Origin: an uncultured Croceitalea sp.
GTDB lineage: Bacteria > Bacteroidota > Bacteroidia > Flavobacteriales > Flavobacteriaceae
DNA: 64,000 nucleotides
Direction of reading: 5' to 3'
Assembly (NCBI GenBank): GCA_947499565.1
Contig: CANMOV010000001.1
Location: 930,001-994,000, forward strand
Made by a program: the position numbers and the translations under genes. This document shows, piece after piece, positions 27,289 through 40,109 of this stretch. Positions within the stretch are counted from its first letter, which is position 1. Each line of letters begins with the position of its first letter. A model generated the notes under the pieces. The model saw nothing but the letters and a program-made list of their open reading frames with translations. It did not search any database and was not told where the DNA came from.

Positions 27289-29088
27289 ATGACATCAATC
27301 GTAAAAAACTTTGAAGACCTTGTTTTTAGAAATGAAAAAAGCCTAATTCGTTTTACACAAGATTCTCCAGTTTATCCAAATGTTTGGATGGAATTCTTAT
27401 ACCAATTAATAAAAGAGGAGGGAAATCCAAGCGCAACCAGAGTTGATCTTATACTTACTCCACATAGGGATTATTCATCTAACGAGCTATTTACTGCAAT
27501 AAAAAATAGTCTTCGTTCATATGATTCCGATTATATTGAATCCTATGAAAACGATTGGGCACTTTCAACAAATGGAGAAACTGTAGCTGTTAGATGTACT
27601 TTACATGAACTTTTTTATTGTCTGTTGCCACATACATGGTGGTTTAAGGAATATATCATCAAACCTAAAAAGAACTCAAATGAATTTATTTGGCTTATGT
27701 GGGTCATGGGATTTTTATTAGCAGACGACAAAAAATCAAACCCATCTAAAAGAGTGCTTGAGTCCATATTTAAAGATATTTTTGGTAATTTCCAAAAAGG
27801 TATTAAATGGCCTGAATCAAAAAAACTATGGTCTGTAAGTGTAAATAGAAAGGCAAGAGTCTCCATATACAAATCTGTCCCAGCTACTAAGGCTGATGCA
27901 GCAAGAAGGTTATTCGATTTAGATACTTCAAGAATAACCTGGGCGGTATTAGATACTGGTATTGACGCTACTCATCAAGCATTTAAAGACACAAGAGATA
28001 ATTCTAATAACCCTTTTCCTTCCAGAGTTATAGCAACTTATGATTTTACAAATTTTAGACAATTAATTTCTCGACTAAATACAGCTGATAGTACACTCAA
28101 GGATATCGAATTAATGACTTCGATAAAATCAAATGATTTCTTAGGTCCAACTAGCACTAACAAAAACAGACCTTTAAATAAAGAAAATAAAATTCAGAAT
28201 CTGAGAGATATCCAAAAAGCATTAAAATCTGGTAGAATGATTGATTGGTCGATATTGGCTCCACTCCTTAGAATACCACATGATAAGAATTATGTCGCTC
28301 CCAAACACCCTCATGGCACTCATGTTGGAGGGATTATTGGCGCTGATAATAGTAAAACAATTTCTGGTAATGCAAAGATTATAGGTATGTGTCCAGAAAT
28401 AAAACTTTATGACATAAGAGTATTAGATGATAATGGCGTTGGGGAGGAATTCAATATTATTGCCGCTATTCAATTTGTTCGTTGGTTAAATAGACAAAAA
28501 GATCTATTGGTAATTCATGGTATTAACCTAAGTCTTTCTATAAACCATGAAGTAGAAAGCTATGCTTGCGGAAGGACACCAGTGTGCGAATCATGTAATA
28601 GATTATTTTCTGAAGGAACTGTAATTGTTACTGCAGCGGGCAATATGGGGCAGGCAGTTTATGAATCGCCTTCTGGCATTCGTCAACAGGGCTTTAGGAC
28701 TGTAAACATAACCGACCCTGGTAATGCCGAAAATGTCATCACGGTTGGTGCTACACACAGAAACAAACCCCATACCTACGGTATTTCTTATTTTTCGAGC
28801 AGGGGACCAACAGGAGACGGAAGGCTAAAACCAGATATTGTGGCCCCTGGCGAAAAAATCACATCTACAGTACCCGGAAACAATCAAGAAATAATGGACG
28901 GTACTTCTATGGCTGCTCCCCATGTATCAGGCGCCGCGGCAATCTTATTGGCAAAATATAGAGAACTAATAGGCAATCCCAAAAAAGTAAAGGAAATACT
29001 CTGCGATTCAGCTACCGATTTAAATCGTGAAAGGTACTTTCAGGGTAATGGCATGCTAGATGTATTAAGGGCCATTCAATCAATCTAA
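27289..29088 (+). CDS. S8 (subtilisin-like) serine protease with novel N-terminal domain; island gene 1
   Basis: A 599-residue serine protease. The catalytic triad is complete: D222 in WAVLDTGID, H342 in HPHGTHVGG and S540 in GTSMAAPH, with the oxyanion asparagine N452 in TAAGN. Between D222 and H342 there is an insert of about 70 residues, longer than usual. Residues 1-210 form a domain I do not recognise. There is no signal peptide, propeptide-like region or membrane segment, so the enzyme should act in the cytoplasm, unlike typical secreted subtilases. It is the first of three same-strand genes (19 bases to the MBL gene). Its target may be one of the partner proteins. Confidence 0.93.
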   Translation: MTSIVKNFEDLVFRNEKSLIRFTQDSPVYPNVWMEFLYQLIKEEGNPSATRVDLILTPHRDYSSNELFTAIKNSLRSYDSDYIESYENDWALSTNGETVAVRCTLHELFYCLLPHTWWFKEYIIKPKKNSNEFIWLMWVMGFLLADDKKSNPSKRVLESIFKDIFGNFQKGIKWPESKKLWSVSVNRKARVSIYKSVPATKADAARRLFDLDTSRITWAVLDTGIDATHQAFKDTRDNSNNPFPSRVIATYDFTNFRQLISRLNTADSTLKDIELMTSIKSNDFLGPTSTNKNRPLNKENKIQNLRDIQKALKSGRMIDWSILAPLLRIPHDKNYVAPKHPHGTHVGGIIGADNSKTISGNAKIIGMCPEIKLYDIRVLDDNGVGEEFNIIAAIQFVRWLNRQKDLLVIHGINLSLSINHEVESYACGRTPVCESCNRLFSEGTVIVTAAGNMGQAVYESPSGIRQQGFRTVNITDPGNAENVITVGATHRNKPHTYGISYFSSRGPTGDGRLKPDIVAPGEKITSTVPGNNQEIMDGTSMAAPHVSGAAAILLAKYRELIGNPKKVKEILCDSATDLNRERYFQGNGMLDVLRAIQSI

Positions 29089-29107
29089 CAACTTTAAATT
29101 CTTCATC

Positions 29108-30316
29108 ATGATATTTTCTTTAGAAGTACTGCAAGCAAAACATGGAGATTGTTTAATTCTACATTATGGAGATCCAGACAATCCAAAACTTATAGTAATC
29201 GATGGTGGTCCTGGTGGCGTTTATAGAAACCATCTTAAACCAAGATTATTAGAAATTAAGAATACCTTAAGCCCAAATGATAAACTACCCATTTCTATGA
29301 TTATGGTTAGTCATATGGATGATGACCATGTAAATGGAGTGTTAGATTTAACTAATGAAGTTACAACAGCACTTGAAGATCAAGAGGAGCCAGATTTTGA
29401 TATTGAAAATATGTGGTTCAATAGTTTTGATGATATTATTGGTAATCTAGAAATACCAAATTTATCCAGTATAAGTGCCTCAACACAATCAATTGACATT
29501 ACCTCATTACCTTCTCTTTTTTCAAATATTGACCACCATCATTCAGCCGTTATCTCTTCTACTTCACAGGGTAGACAGTTAAGAAAAGATGCCGATTTTA
29601 TAAATGCAATGGTCAACTTTCCATTTGGTGATATTGCGAATGGAAAAGCTAATCTTGTAAGGTTTGATTCTAGCAATCCTATTATAAATTGGAATACTGA
29701 TTTAAAGATTGAGGTTGTGCATCCCAACGAACAGCGATTAAAAGAAATGCAAGAGAAATGGGATAAGGATTTAAAAAAAGCCAAGGATAATGGAGATAAT
29801 TCAATCATTTTTGCCTCCTTAGGGGATAGGGACAAATCACCATTTAATTTAGCAAGCATCGTTTGTCTTATGGAATTAGACGGAAAAACAATACTCTTAA
29901 CAGGTGATTCCAGAGATGATGATATTATTAGCGGTTTAGAAACCGCAGGTAAATTGGATTCCCAGGGAAAATTACATGTTGATATTTTAAAAATCCCGCA
30001 TCATGGAAGTGATAAAAACGTTTCTAGAAGCTTTTTTGAAAAAATTACCGCGAACCATTACATAATCTCTGGTAACGGAAGGCATCATAATCCAGATAAG
30101 GCCACATTAGTTATGCTTGAGGAAGGCACTGGAATCGTAAATCACGATGATTTTACAATACACATGACCAATCGCAGGGGCAAATTTGACCTAGAAGGTA
30201 AAATAGATCAATTTATTGTGGGAAAGAATGCAAATAACAGAACCTTTACCGTGAATTTTATTGATGATTCTAAAAACTCAATTCTTATTGATTTACTACA
30301 ATCAATCGACCATTAA
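29108..30316 (+). CDS. ComEC-type metallo-beta-lactamase-fold hydrolase; island gene 2
   Basis: A 402-residue stand-alone MBL-fold protein. The metal-binding motif is SHMDDDHVNG (H69, D71, D73, H74), the HxDxDH form found in the ComEC/Rec2-like branch. Further ligands are D267 in LLTGDSRDD and H298/H299 in IPHHGSDKN. The start AKHGDCLILHYG and the IDGGPGG loop are typical. It has no membrane segment, unlike ComEC itself, so nuclease or phosphodiesterase activity on a soluble substrate is likely but unproven. It lies between the protease and SIR2 genes (gaps of 19 and 45 bases). Confidence 0.9.
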   Translation: MIFSLEVLQAKHGDCLILHYGDPDNPKLIVIDGGPGGVYRNHLKPRLLEIKNTLSPNDKLPISMIMVSHMDDDHVNGVLDLTNEVTTALEDQEEPDFDIENMWFNSFDDIIGNLEIPNLSSISASTQSIDITSLPSLFSNIDHHHSAVISSTSQGRQLRKDADFINAMVNFPFGDIANGKANLVRFDSSNPIINWNTDLKIEVVHPNEQRLKEMQEKWDKDLKKAKDNGDNSIIFASLGDRDKSPFNLASIVCLMELDGKTILLTGDSRDDDIISGLETAGKLDSQGKLHVDILKIPHHGSDKNVSRSFFEKITANHYIISGNGRHHNPDKATLVMLEEGTGIVNHDDFTIHMTNRRGKFDLEGKIDQFIVGKNANNRTFTVNFIDDSKNSILIDLLQSIDH

Positions 30317-30361
30317 CAAGGTGATAAAGTATTTTGTATAATTTCTCTAAAAATTTAGTCC

Positions 30362-32581
30362 ATGAAAGTGATTAGTAGTCATGAATTTAAACATATACTA
30401 AAAGATATTCATAAAAATTCTGAGTCCAGAAAATTTTGTTTTATCCTAGGGGCTGGTGCTAGTTACAATAGTGGGATTCCAACTGGGAGTGAATTGGCAA
30501 AGCAATGGTTTTCTGAAATTGAGCAACGTATGCTCAAAAGTGAGTTGAAAAAATGGATGAATGAAAACAAAATAGATTCAAAAAACCTTGGCGCTGCTTA
30601 TGGTAATATTTACCGTAAACGTTTTGAGAATGATAAAACTTCCGGCTACGAATCCTTGGTACAGGTAATGAAAAAAGCCAAGCCAACTTTTGGACACATT
30701 GTTTTGGCACAGGTATTAAGTACTATTCCCGGACACTGTGTTTTAACTACTAATTTTGATAACTTGGTTGAATCTGCTGTCTATCAATTCACCAATAAAA
30801 CACCTTTAGTTTGTGGTCATGAATCATTAAGTGGTTATGCTCGCCCATCTAATATACACCCTCTAATTATTAAAGTACATCGCGACTTATTGTTGAATCC
30901 AAAAAGTACTCCCGAGGAAATACACCAACTCGCTTCTGGGTGGTATGAACCGCTTGATACCATTTTTGGAACTCATATACCTATTGTTATTGGTTATGGA
31001 GGCAATGATGGTAGTTTAATGAGCTACTTTGAAAATATGAAAAAGCCGAGCAATTTCTTTTGGTGTGGGCGTAACGAAAATAGCACCTCTCCATACGTTA
31101 AAGGTTTGATAACCAAGCTTGATGGCAGGTTTGTAAAAATAAAAGGGTTTGATGAATTAATGTATGAGTTACTTCCAGTTTTTGATGAAATTAAACCCTT
31201 AGAAGAAGAATTAAATGATATTACCAAGAATAGGGTAAGTATTGCCACAAAAAAGTTAGAAGAATTATCCGCTTTTGAAGATGATGAAATTGCAAGCTCT
31301 AATGAGGAACTTATTGAAAAGGAATTATCTGCTTTAGAGTACGATAATTTGGCTAGAAAAGAAATGAATCTTGAAAAGCGGAAAGAAATTTATTTAGAAG
31401 CTCTAAAACATTACCCAAAAACAGCATGGCTTTGGAATGTGTTTACACATTTCTTGCATTTTATCAAAAAGGATTATCAGAATCTCGAGGAATATTATTT
31501 AAAAGCATTATCTGTGGATCCAAATTATGTGTTTAATAATGGAAATTATGCTATCTACCTTGAGGAAATAAAAAAGGATTATCCTGAAGCAGAAAAGTAT
31601 TACTTAAAATCGATTAGTCTAGATTCTGAAGATCCAATAAATACGGGTAATTATGCCAATTATCTTAAAGAAATTAAAAAAGACTATGATGCTGCAGAGA
31701 AATATTACATTAAAGCTATAGCTCTTGATAATAACAATGTAATCAATACTGGAAACTTTGCTAGTTACCTACGCTTTATTAAAAAGGACTATCAAGAAGC
31801 TGAAAAATATTATCTAAAAGCTCTGAGCATAGAGCCAGAAAACGCAAATAATAATGGGAATTATGCTAGTTACTTACAAGAAATTAAGAAAGACTACGCC
31901 AAAGCCGAAAAATATTATCTAAAAGCTCTGAGCATAGAACCAGAAAACGCAAATAATAATGGGGATTATGCTACTTACCAACACTTTATTAAAAAGGACT
32001 ATCAAGAAGCTGAAAAATATTATCTAAAAGCTCTAAAAATAGAGCCAGAAAACGCAAATAATAATGGAAATTATGCTAATTATTTACAGCAAATTAAGAA
32101 AGACTACGCTAAAGCTGAAAAATATTATCTAAAAGCCCTGAAAATAGAACCCGAACAGCCAAATAATAATGGAAATTATGCTAATTATTTACATATTGTA
32201 AAAAAGGACTACCAAGAAGCTGAAAAATATTATCTAAAAGCCCTGAAAATACAGCCAGAACATGCTAATAATAATGGAAATTATTCGCAATTGCTATTAA
32301 TTCAAGAAAGAAAAAAGGTAGCTAGTAAATTTTTGAATAAGGCATTTCAATTAAATGGCGATGAAAAATCAGATTTACTTATTGAGCTATGGTTTTACCG
32401 TTTTGCCCATTATCCCGAGTATCTATCAGAGGCTGAACAAAAAATTGAGAAACTTTTAGGAGAAGGTATTAGAAGTATTGGATGGGATTTTGGCGAAAAT
32501 ATTAAAGTGGCCATTAAAGAAAACCACCCTAATCAAAAAAAATTAAAGGAATTTGCCAAGCGAATTACTACAGCCAAATAA
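30362..32581 (+). CDS. SIR2-like domain protein with tetratricopeptide array; island gene 3
   Basis: A 739-residue protein. Residues about 20-285 are a SIR2-like NAD-binding domain: FILGAGASYNSGIPTG (G30-S34), TTNFDNLVE (N131, D133), the catalytic-type H173 in IIKVHRDLL and VIGYGGNDGS (209-218). SIR2 domains of this branch in defence proteins break down NAD+. A helical linker follows, then eight 35-residue TPR units (residues 369-648) of consensus KKDYxEAEKYYLKAL, and a C-terminal helical region with FYRFAHYPEY and IGWDFGENIKVAI. TPR arrays commonly bind peptides, suggesting this is the sensor/effector of the island. No STAND, AAA or TIR domain is present. Confidence 0.92.
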   Translation: MKVISSHEFKHILKDIHKNSESRKFCFILGAGASYNSGIPTGSELAKQWFSEIEQRMLKSELKKWMNENKIDSKNLGAAYGNIYRKRFENDKTSGYESLVQVMKKAKPTFGHIVLAQVLSTIPGHCVLTTNFDNLVESAVYQFTNKTPLVCGHESLSGYARPSNIHPLIIKVHRDLLLNPKSTPEEIHQLASGWYEPLDTIFGTHIPIVIGYGGNDGSLMSYFENMKKPSNFFWCGRNENSTSPYVKGLITKLDGRFVKIKGFDELMYELLPVFDEIKPLEEELNDITKNRVSIATKKLEELSAFEDDEIASSNEELIEKELSALEYDNLARKEMNLEKRKEIYLEALKHYPKTAWLWNVFTHFLHFIKKDYQNLEEYYLKALSVDPNYVFNNGNYAIYLEEIKKDYPEAEKYYLKSISLDSEDPINTGNYANYLKEIKKDYDAAEKYYIKAIALDNNNVINTGNFASYLRFIKKDYQEAEKYYLKALSIEPENANNNGNYASYLQEIKKDYAKAEKYYLKALSIEPENANNNGDYATYQHFIKKDYQEAEKYYLKALKIEPENANNNGNYANYLQQIKKDYAKAEKYYLKALKIEPEQPNNNGNYANYLHIVKKDYQEAEKYYLKALKIQPEHANNNGNYSQLLLIQERKKVASKFLNKAFQLNGDEKSDLLIELWFYRFAHYPEYLSEAEQKIEKLLGEGIRSIGWDFGENIKVAIKENHPNQKKLKEFAKRITTAK
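31466..32305 (+). repeat. Eight tandem 105-base units encoding TPRs
   Basis: Units start at 31466, 31571, 31676, 31781, 31886, 31991, 32096 and 32201, spaced exactly 105 bases (35 codons). Units 4-8 are nearly identical in DNA and alternate between two forms: A (KKDYQEAEKYY, lysine codons AAA AAG; 31781, 31991, 32201) and B (KKDYAKAEKYY, lysine codons AAG AAA; 31886, 32096). The alternation indicates duplication of a 210-base two-unit block. Units 1-3 are more diverged. Confidence 0.93.
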
Positions 32582-32604
32582 AATATTATTTACTAATTAC
32601 TTAT

Positions 32605-33186
32605 TTATGGTCTCAACCAAATATCTGGATTCAAATAAAATATCTTTTTCCATCCATGAATGGCATTTTCATCCCATAAATTAAAATAAGGGAATGGCGT
32701 TGTAATAGCGTAGTGTAAATGTGGCGGTTTCCCTTTTGCATTACCCGTATCTCCTACTGTTCCAATAGCTGTGCCTCTTTTTAAAGGTTTTAATGGAAAA
32801 GTGTCTATTTTATCTAAATGCGCATAATAATGGAAACGCCATTTTGGTCCCAATACCATAACGGATTTTCCTCCTTTACCGCCTTCATGAGTATATACTA
32901 CTAGCCCATTCGTAGCAGCAATAACTGGTGTCCCACGCTCTGCAAAAATATCAATTCCTTTATGTGTTATAGAACTTCCCCAAGGATAGGCCCAAAAAGA
33001 TTTTTTGTCCCAACTGTTTAAACCTGCATTTTCTACAGGTATTATCATTTTTTGCGGAAATAGAAAACCTATAAGCAAGATGAGTAAGGGTAGCCAGAAC
33101 CATTTTTTAAAATATCGGTAACGCACTAAAAAAGCTAAGCCAGATAGTAATACATACCAAAATCTTCTTGTCGTATTTGTTATCAT
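32605..33186 (-). CDS. M23 family metallopeptidase
   Basis: A 193-residue peptidoglycan or protein endopeptidase of the LytM/M23 type. An N-terminal membrane region (about 9-44) is followed by the catalytic domain: HKGIDIFAERGTPVIAA supplies the first histidine and aspartate, and the HLHYAI sequence in PPHLHYAITTPFP carries the second HxH pair. The zinc-binding set is therefore intact. It faces the periplasm. Its stop codon is 23 bases from the end of the SIR2-TPR gene, which it converges on, so it marks the right edge of the accessory island. Confidence 0.9.
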   Translation of the reverse strand: MITNTTRRFWYVLLSGLAFLVRYRYFKKWFWLPLLILLIGFLFPQKMIIPVENAGLNSWDKKSFWAYPWGSSITHKGIDIFAERGTPVIAATNGLVVYTHEGGKGGKSVMVLGPKWRFHYYAHLDKIDTFPLKPLKRGTAIGTVGDTGNAKGKPPHLHYAITTPFPYFNLWDENAIHGWKKIFYLNPDIWLRP

Positions 33187-33245
33187 ATTTGGTTAACTAT
33201 TGTTTTTGGTTTCTCTTTTCCAAATCTTTCTCTAAATTAGGCGAT

Positions 33246-34268
33246 ATGATTAGATATCTACTACTCCCAATTTTAATTATTGTATTGCAATTTACATCTT
33301 GTAAAACATATGGACCATCAAGTAGCTATAACCCTCCTGAAATTTTAGAAATTGATTATTCTAATCTAAAACATTGGGCAGCACACCCAGATAAAAGAGA
33401 CAATGCCGATAAAATTCCAAATTCCGATAGAACAGCTTCTTCAAATCTAAAGGCGGATGTTTTCTTTGTGCATCCAACAATATATACAAGCAAGGGAAAA
33501 GATTTACCTTGGAATCCAAGTATAACAGATGCAGAATTAAATGATAAAGTGGATAAGTCTACAATTCTGTTTCAAGCTAGTGCTTTTAATGAAGCCGGAC
33601 GTGTTTTCGCGCCCCGATATCGCCAAGCCCATCTGGTGAGTTACAGTACAGATGACAAACCGTCTGCAAAAAAAGCTTTTGAATTGGCTTATAGCGATGT
33701 GAAAAATGCCTTTGAGCATTATCTAAAATATTATAATAATGGTAGACCGGTTATTATCGCAGGACACAGTCAAGGAACAACTCATGCGGGGCCGCTAATT
33801 CGCGAGTTTTTTGACAATACCCCTTTACAACAGCAATTGGTTGCAGCCTATTTAATTGGACTGCCAGTTCCCAAGGATTATTTTAAGACTATTTTTCCAT
33901 GTGAAAGTGCAACGGAACTAGGGTGTGCAATTTCCTGGAGAACGTTTAAGAATGGCTTTGTTCCTGATGACCGCCCTGTTGATGATTCTATTCTGGTTAC
34001 AAATCCGCTTACTTGGACAACAGATACAACTTATGTTCCCAAAACTAAGAACTTAGGGTCTGTATTACGTGATTTTAATAAAGTACTGCCACAACGGGTT
34101 GATGCTCAAATCCATAAAGGTATTTTATGGGCAACAAAACCCAGATTTCCGTGGAGTTTTTTATTTAGACGCAAAAACTATCATATTGCTGACATTAATT
34201 TCTATTATATGAATATTAGAGAGAATGCCAAGCAAAGAGTAAAAACTTATCTAGACGCAAAAAATTAA
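33246..34268 (+). CDS. DUF3089 domain lipoprotein (alpha/beta hydrolase type)
   Basis: A 340-residue protein with the lipobox LQFTSC. NLKHWAAHPDKRDNADKIPN, DVFFVHPTIYTSKGKDLPWN, FAPRYRQAHLVSY and the nucleophile elbow IIAGHSQGTTHAG identify the DUF3089 family of alpha/beta hydrolases; the serine lies in GHSQG. The frame is open back to 33168, overlapping the M23 gene, but the lipoprotein signal sets the start at 33246. A weak promoter (TTTG 33205-33208, TAAATTAG 33233-33240) fits. Substrate unknown; an ester in the envelope is possible. Two bases separate it from the next gene. Confidence 0.9.
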   Translation: MIRYLLLPILIIVLQFTSCKTYGPSSSYNPPEILEIDYSNLKHWAAHPDKRDNADKIPNSDRTASSNLKADVFFVHPTIYTSKGKDLPWNPSITDAELNDKVDKSTILFQASAFNEAGRVFAPRYRQAHLVSYSTDDKPSAKKAFELAYSDVKNAFEHYLKYYNNGRPVIIAGHSQGTTHAGPLIREFFDNTPLQQQLVAAYLIGLPVPKDYFKTIFPCESATELGCAISWRTFKNGFVPDDRPVDDSILVTNPLTWTTDTTYVPKTKNLGSVLRDFNKVLPQRVDAQIHKGILWATKPRFPWSFLFRRKNYHIADINFYYMNIRENAKQRVKTYLDAKN

Positions 34269-34270
34269 AC

Positions 34271-38151
<3,881 letters not shown>

Positions 38152-38733
38152 TTAGATTTGTTCTTTAGTTAACCATTTGGGGACTGGTATTGGTTTATAA
38201 TTATTCATTTTATTAAGTAAATCATCGATAGATTCATCCACTAAAATCATATCAAAATTCAGTTGTTTTACAAAACCTTGGTTTACCATGTGTTGTAACA
38301 TGTTTAGCAATTCGCTATAAAAATTATTTGTATTCAAAACACCTATAGGGTATTGGTGTAAACCCAATTGCGCCCAAGTTAGCATTTCAAAAAATTCCTC
38401 TAAAGTTCCGTAGCCGCCAGGAAGCATTAGTATACCATCAGACAATTCGTGCATTTTAAGTTTACGCTCATGCATGTCCTTTGTTATAATTAATTCCGTT
38501 AAATTAGGGTGAAATACCTCTTCTCTCTTTAAAAACTCGGGGATTACTCCAATAGCTTTACCTCCATGAGCTAAAACTCCAGATGCGACTTTTCCCATAA
38601 TGCCAATCTTTGCTCCGCCATAAACAAGTTGAATATCATTCTTTGCAAATTTCTCCCCTAAAGCAAAAGCATCATTTGCATATTGCTCATGGGTACCTTC
38701 GCTACTTCCACAAAACACTACTACACTATTCAT
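38152..38733 (-). CDS. LOG/TIGR00730 family protein (nucleotide 5'-monophosphate phosphoribohydrolase type)
   Basis: A 193-residue Rossmann-like protein. MNSVVVFCGSSEGTHEQYANDA, LVYGGAKIGIMGKVASGVLAHG, the HERKLKMHELSDGILMLPGG stretch and PGGYGTLEEFFEML are the family signature (PGGxGTxxE). Related enzymes release the base from nucleoside monophosphates, known in cytokinin activation. The frame starts earlier at 38775 inside prmC, but the family start is MNSVVVF at 38733. It sits seven bases after prmC and directly before ligA. Confidence 0.92.
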   Translation of the reverse strand: MNSVVVFCGSSEGTHEQYANDAFALGEKFAKNDIQLVYGGAKIGIMGKVASGVLAHGGKAIGVIPEFLKREEVFHPNLTELIITKDMHERKLKMHELSDGILMLPGGYGTLEEFFEMLTWAQLGLHQYPIGVLNTNNFYSELLNMLQHMVNQGFVKQLNFDMILVDESIDDLLNKMNNYKPIPVPKWLTKEQI

Positions 38734-38740
38734 TTTATTT

Positions 38741-39595
38741 CTATTTACTACACCGAAGCATTCGATGATTTTCAAAAATATCTTTTTTCAGGCGTATTTC
38801 TTTAAAATTTTCTCGTGCAAAAAGGGATTTGGTTTCTTCATCTAAATATTGATTGATTTCAAGATAAAGTTTCCCCTCTTTTGAAAGGTTTTTTTTAGAA
38901 AATTGATCAATAGCCTTATAAAATAGTAAGGCGTTATCATTTGGAACAAACAAAGCTAAGGAGGGTTCATGTTCTTTAACGTTATTTTGAATCTCACCCT
39001 TTTCTAGCTCCCTTACATAAGGAGGGTTTGAAACAATAATATCATAAACTGGAAACTTGGAAGAATCGATATTTAAAATATCAGCATGAATAAATTCGAC
39101 TTCAACTTTATTAAGCTGTGCATTTTCTTTTGCTACAGCTAAGGCTTCAGCTGAAACATCTAGAGCGGTAACTTTTGAATTAGGTAAAGCTTTAGCAAGC
39201 GCAACTGCGATACACCCACTACCTGTCCCTATGTCCAAAATTTTAAAGCTTTTATCATTCTTTATCTGGCAATCGTCTATTATCCAATTTACCAATTCTT
39301 CGGTTTCTGGTCTAGGAATTAAGACATGTTCATTTACTTTAAAAATAGCATCAAAAAAGTGAGCCTCTCCTAATATATACTGTAATGGTTTTTCCAGCTT
39401 TAATTGACTTATACCTTCAAAAAAAGGTTGCTCTTCTTCTTTTGAAATACTATAGCTAGGTTCCATTACTAGAACAAATCGCTCTAATCCTAAATAGTGT
39501 TCCAACATTCGATAAAAAAAAGTATCCACTTCTTCCTTTGGATATAATGAATCCAATTCTAAATGAAAAATATTTTTGATTTCTGAAAGTTGCAT
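38741..39595 (-). CDS. prmC: Peptide chain release factor N5-glutamine methyltransferase PrmC
   Basis: PrmC methylates the glutamine of the GGQ motif in release factors. The 284-residue protein has a helical N-terminal domain with PLQYILGEAHFFDAIFKVN, PRPETEELVNWI, SAM-binding ILDIGTGSGCIAVALA and the catalytic NPPY in DIIVSNPPYVRELEKGE. The start at 39595 (MQLSEIKN) overlaps the stop of the acetyltransferase gene by one base (TAATG), favouring translational coupling. A longer reading frame to 39625 exists but is not needed. Confidence 0.95.
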   Translation of the reverse strand: MQLSEIKNIFHLELDSLYPKEEVDTFFYRMLEHYLGLERFVLVMEPSYSISKEEEQPFFEGISQLKLEKPLQYILGEAHFFDAIFKVNEHVLIPRPETEELVNWIIDDCQIKNDKSFKILDIGTGSGCIAVALAKALPNSKVTALDVSAEALAVAKENAQLNKVEVEFIHADILNIDSSKFPVYDIIVSNPPYVRELEKGEIQNNVKEHEPSLALFVPNDNALLFYKAIDQFSKKNLSKEGKLYLEINQYLDEETKSLFARENFKEIRLKKDIFENHRMLRCSK

Positions 39596-40080
39596 TACAG
39601 TTCTTTTAGCATCCATACTGGGCAAGAATAATGACCGGTATCTCCCATGGGAGCATCTATATATTTAAAACCATTCTTTATATACAATTTTTGTGCAGCT
39701 TTCATATAAGGCATAGTTTCTAAATAACATTTTTCAAACCCATATGCCGCTGCGCTATCTAAACAGATTTTTATCATTTTAGCTCCTAATCCTCTTCCCC
39801 TAGCCTCTTTTAAAAAGTACATTTTTTGAAGCTCACATACATTCCCATCATAATCGTCCAATTGAGCAATTCCGGCACAACCAATAATGCTGTTGTTTTC
39901 TTCTACAACAAAATATGTTGCCTTTGGTTTATCATAAGCCTCAAACATGGTGTCTAATATTTTATCTGCATATGCGGTTCCAACTTTTGGCACTCCTAAA
40001 TTTTCTAAAACCTGACGAATAACCTTGGCAACTTGTTGGTTATCTTTTAATCTTATCTCACGAATAATAGCTGGCTTCAT
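39595..40080 (-). CDS. GNAT family N-acetyltransferase
   Basis: A 161-residue acetyltransferase. The acetyl-CoA binding region is seen in YFLKEARGRGLGAKMI, and AAAYGFEKCYLETMPYMKAAQKLYIKNGF completes the C-terminal part of the fold. MKPAIIREIRLKDNQQVAKVI is the family-like start, so the ATG at 40080 is chosen over an upstream codon at 40182 within ribD. It is the first gene of the GNAT-prmC-LOG-ligA unit and is divergent from ribD, with only 29 bases between. Substrate unknown. Confidence 0.88.
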   Translation of the reverse strand: MKPAIIREIRLKDNQQVAKVIRQVLENLGVPKVGTAYADKILDTMFEAYDKPKATYFVVEENNSIIGCAGIAQLDDYDGNVCELQKMYFLKEARGRGLGAKMIKICLDSAAAYGFEKCYLETMPYMKAAQKLYIKNGFKYIDAPMGDTGHYSCPVWMLKEL

Positions 40081-40109
40081 TTTGAAATTTATTGTACTAC
40101 TTTTATGGC

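Noticed and set aside
31466-32305. CRISPR-like repeat array
   Set aside because: Units are contiguous with no unique spacers, keep the reading frame and encode TPR helices.
27289-32581. Known AVAST, Thoeris or DSR defence system
   Set aside because: There is no STAND NTPase, no TIR domain and no DSR-like architecture beyond the SIR2 domain; the trio does not match the gene sets of those systems as I know them.
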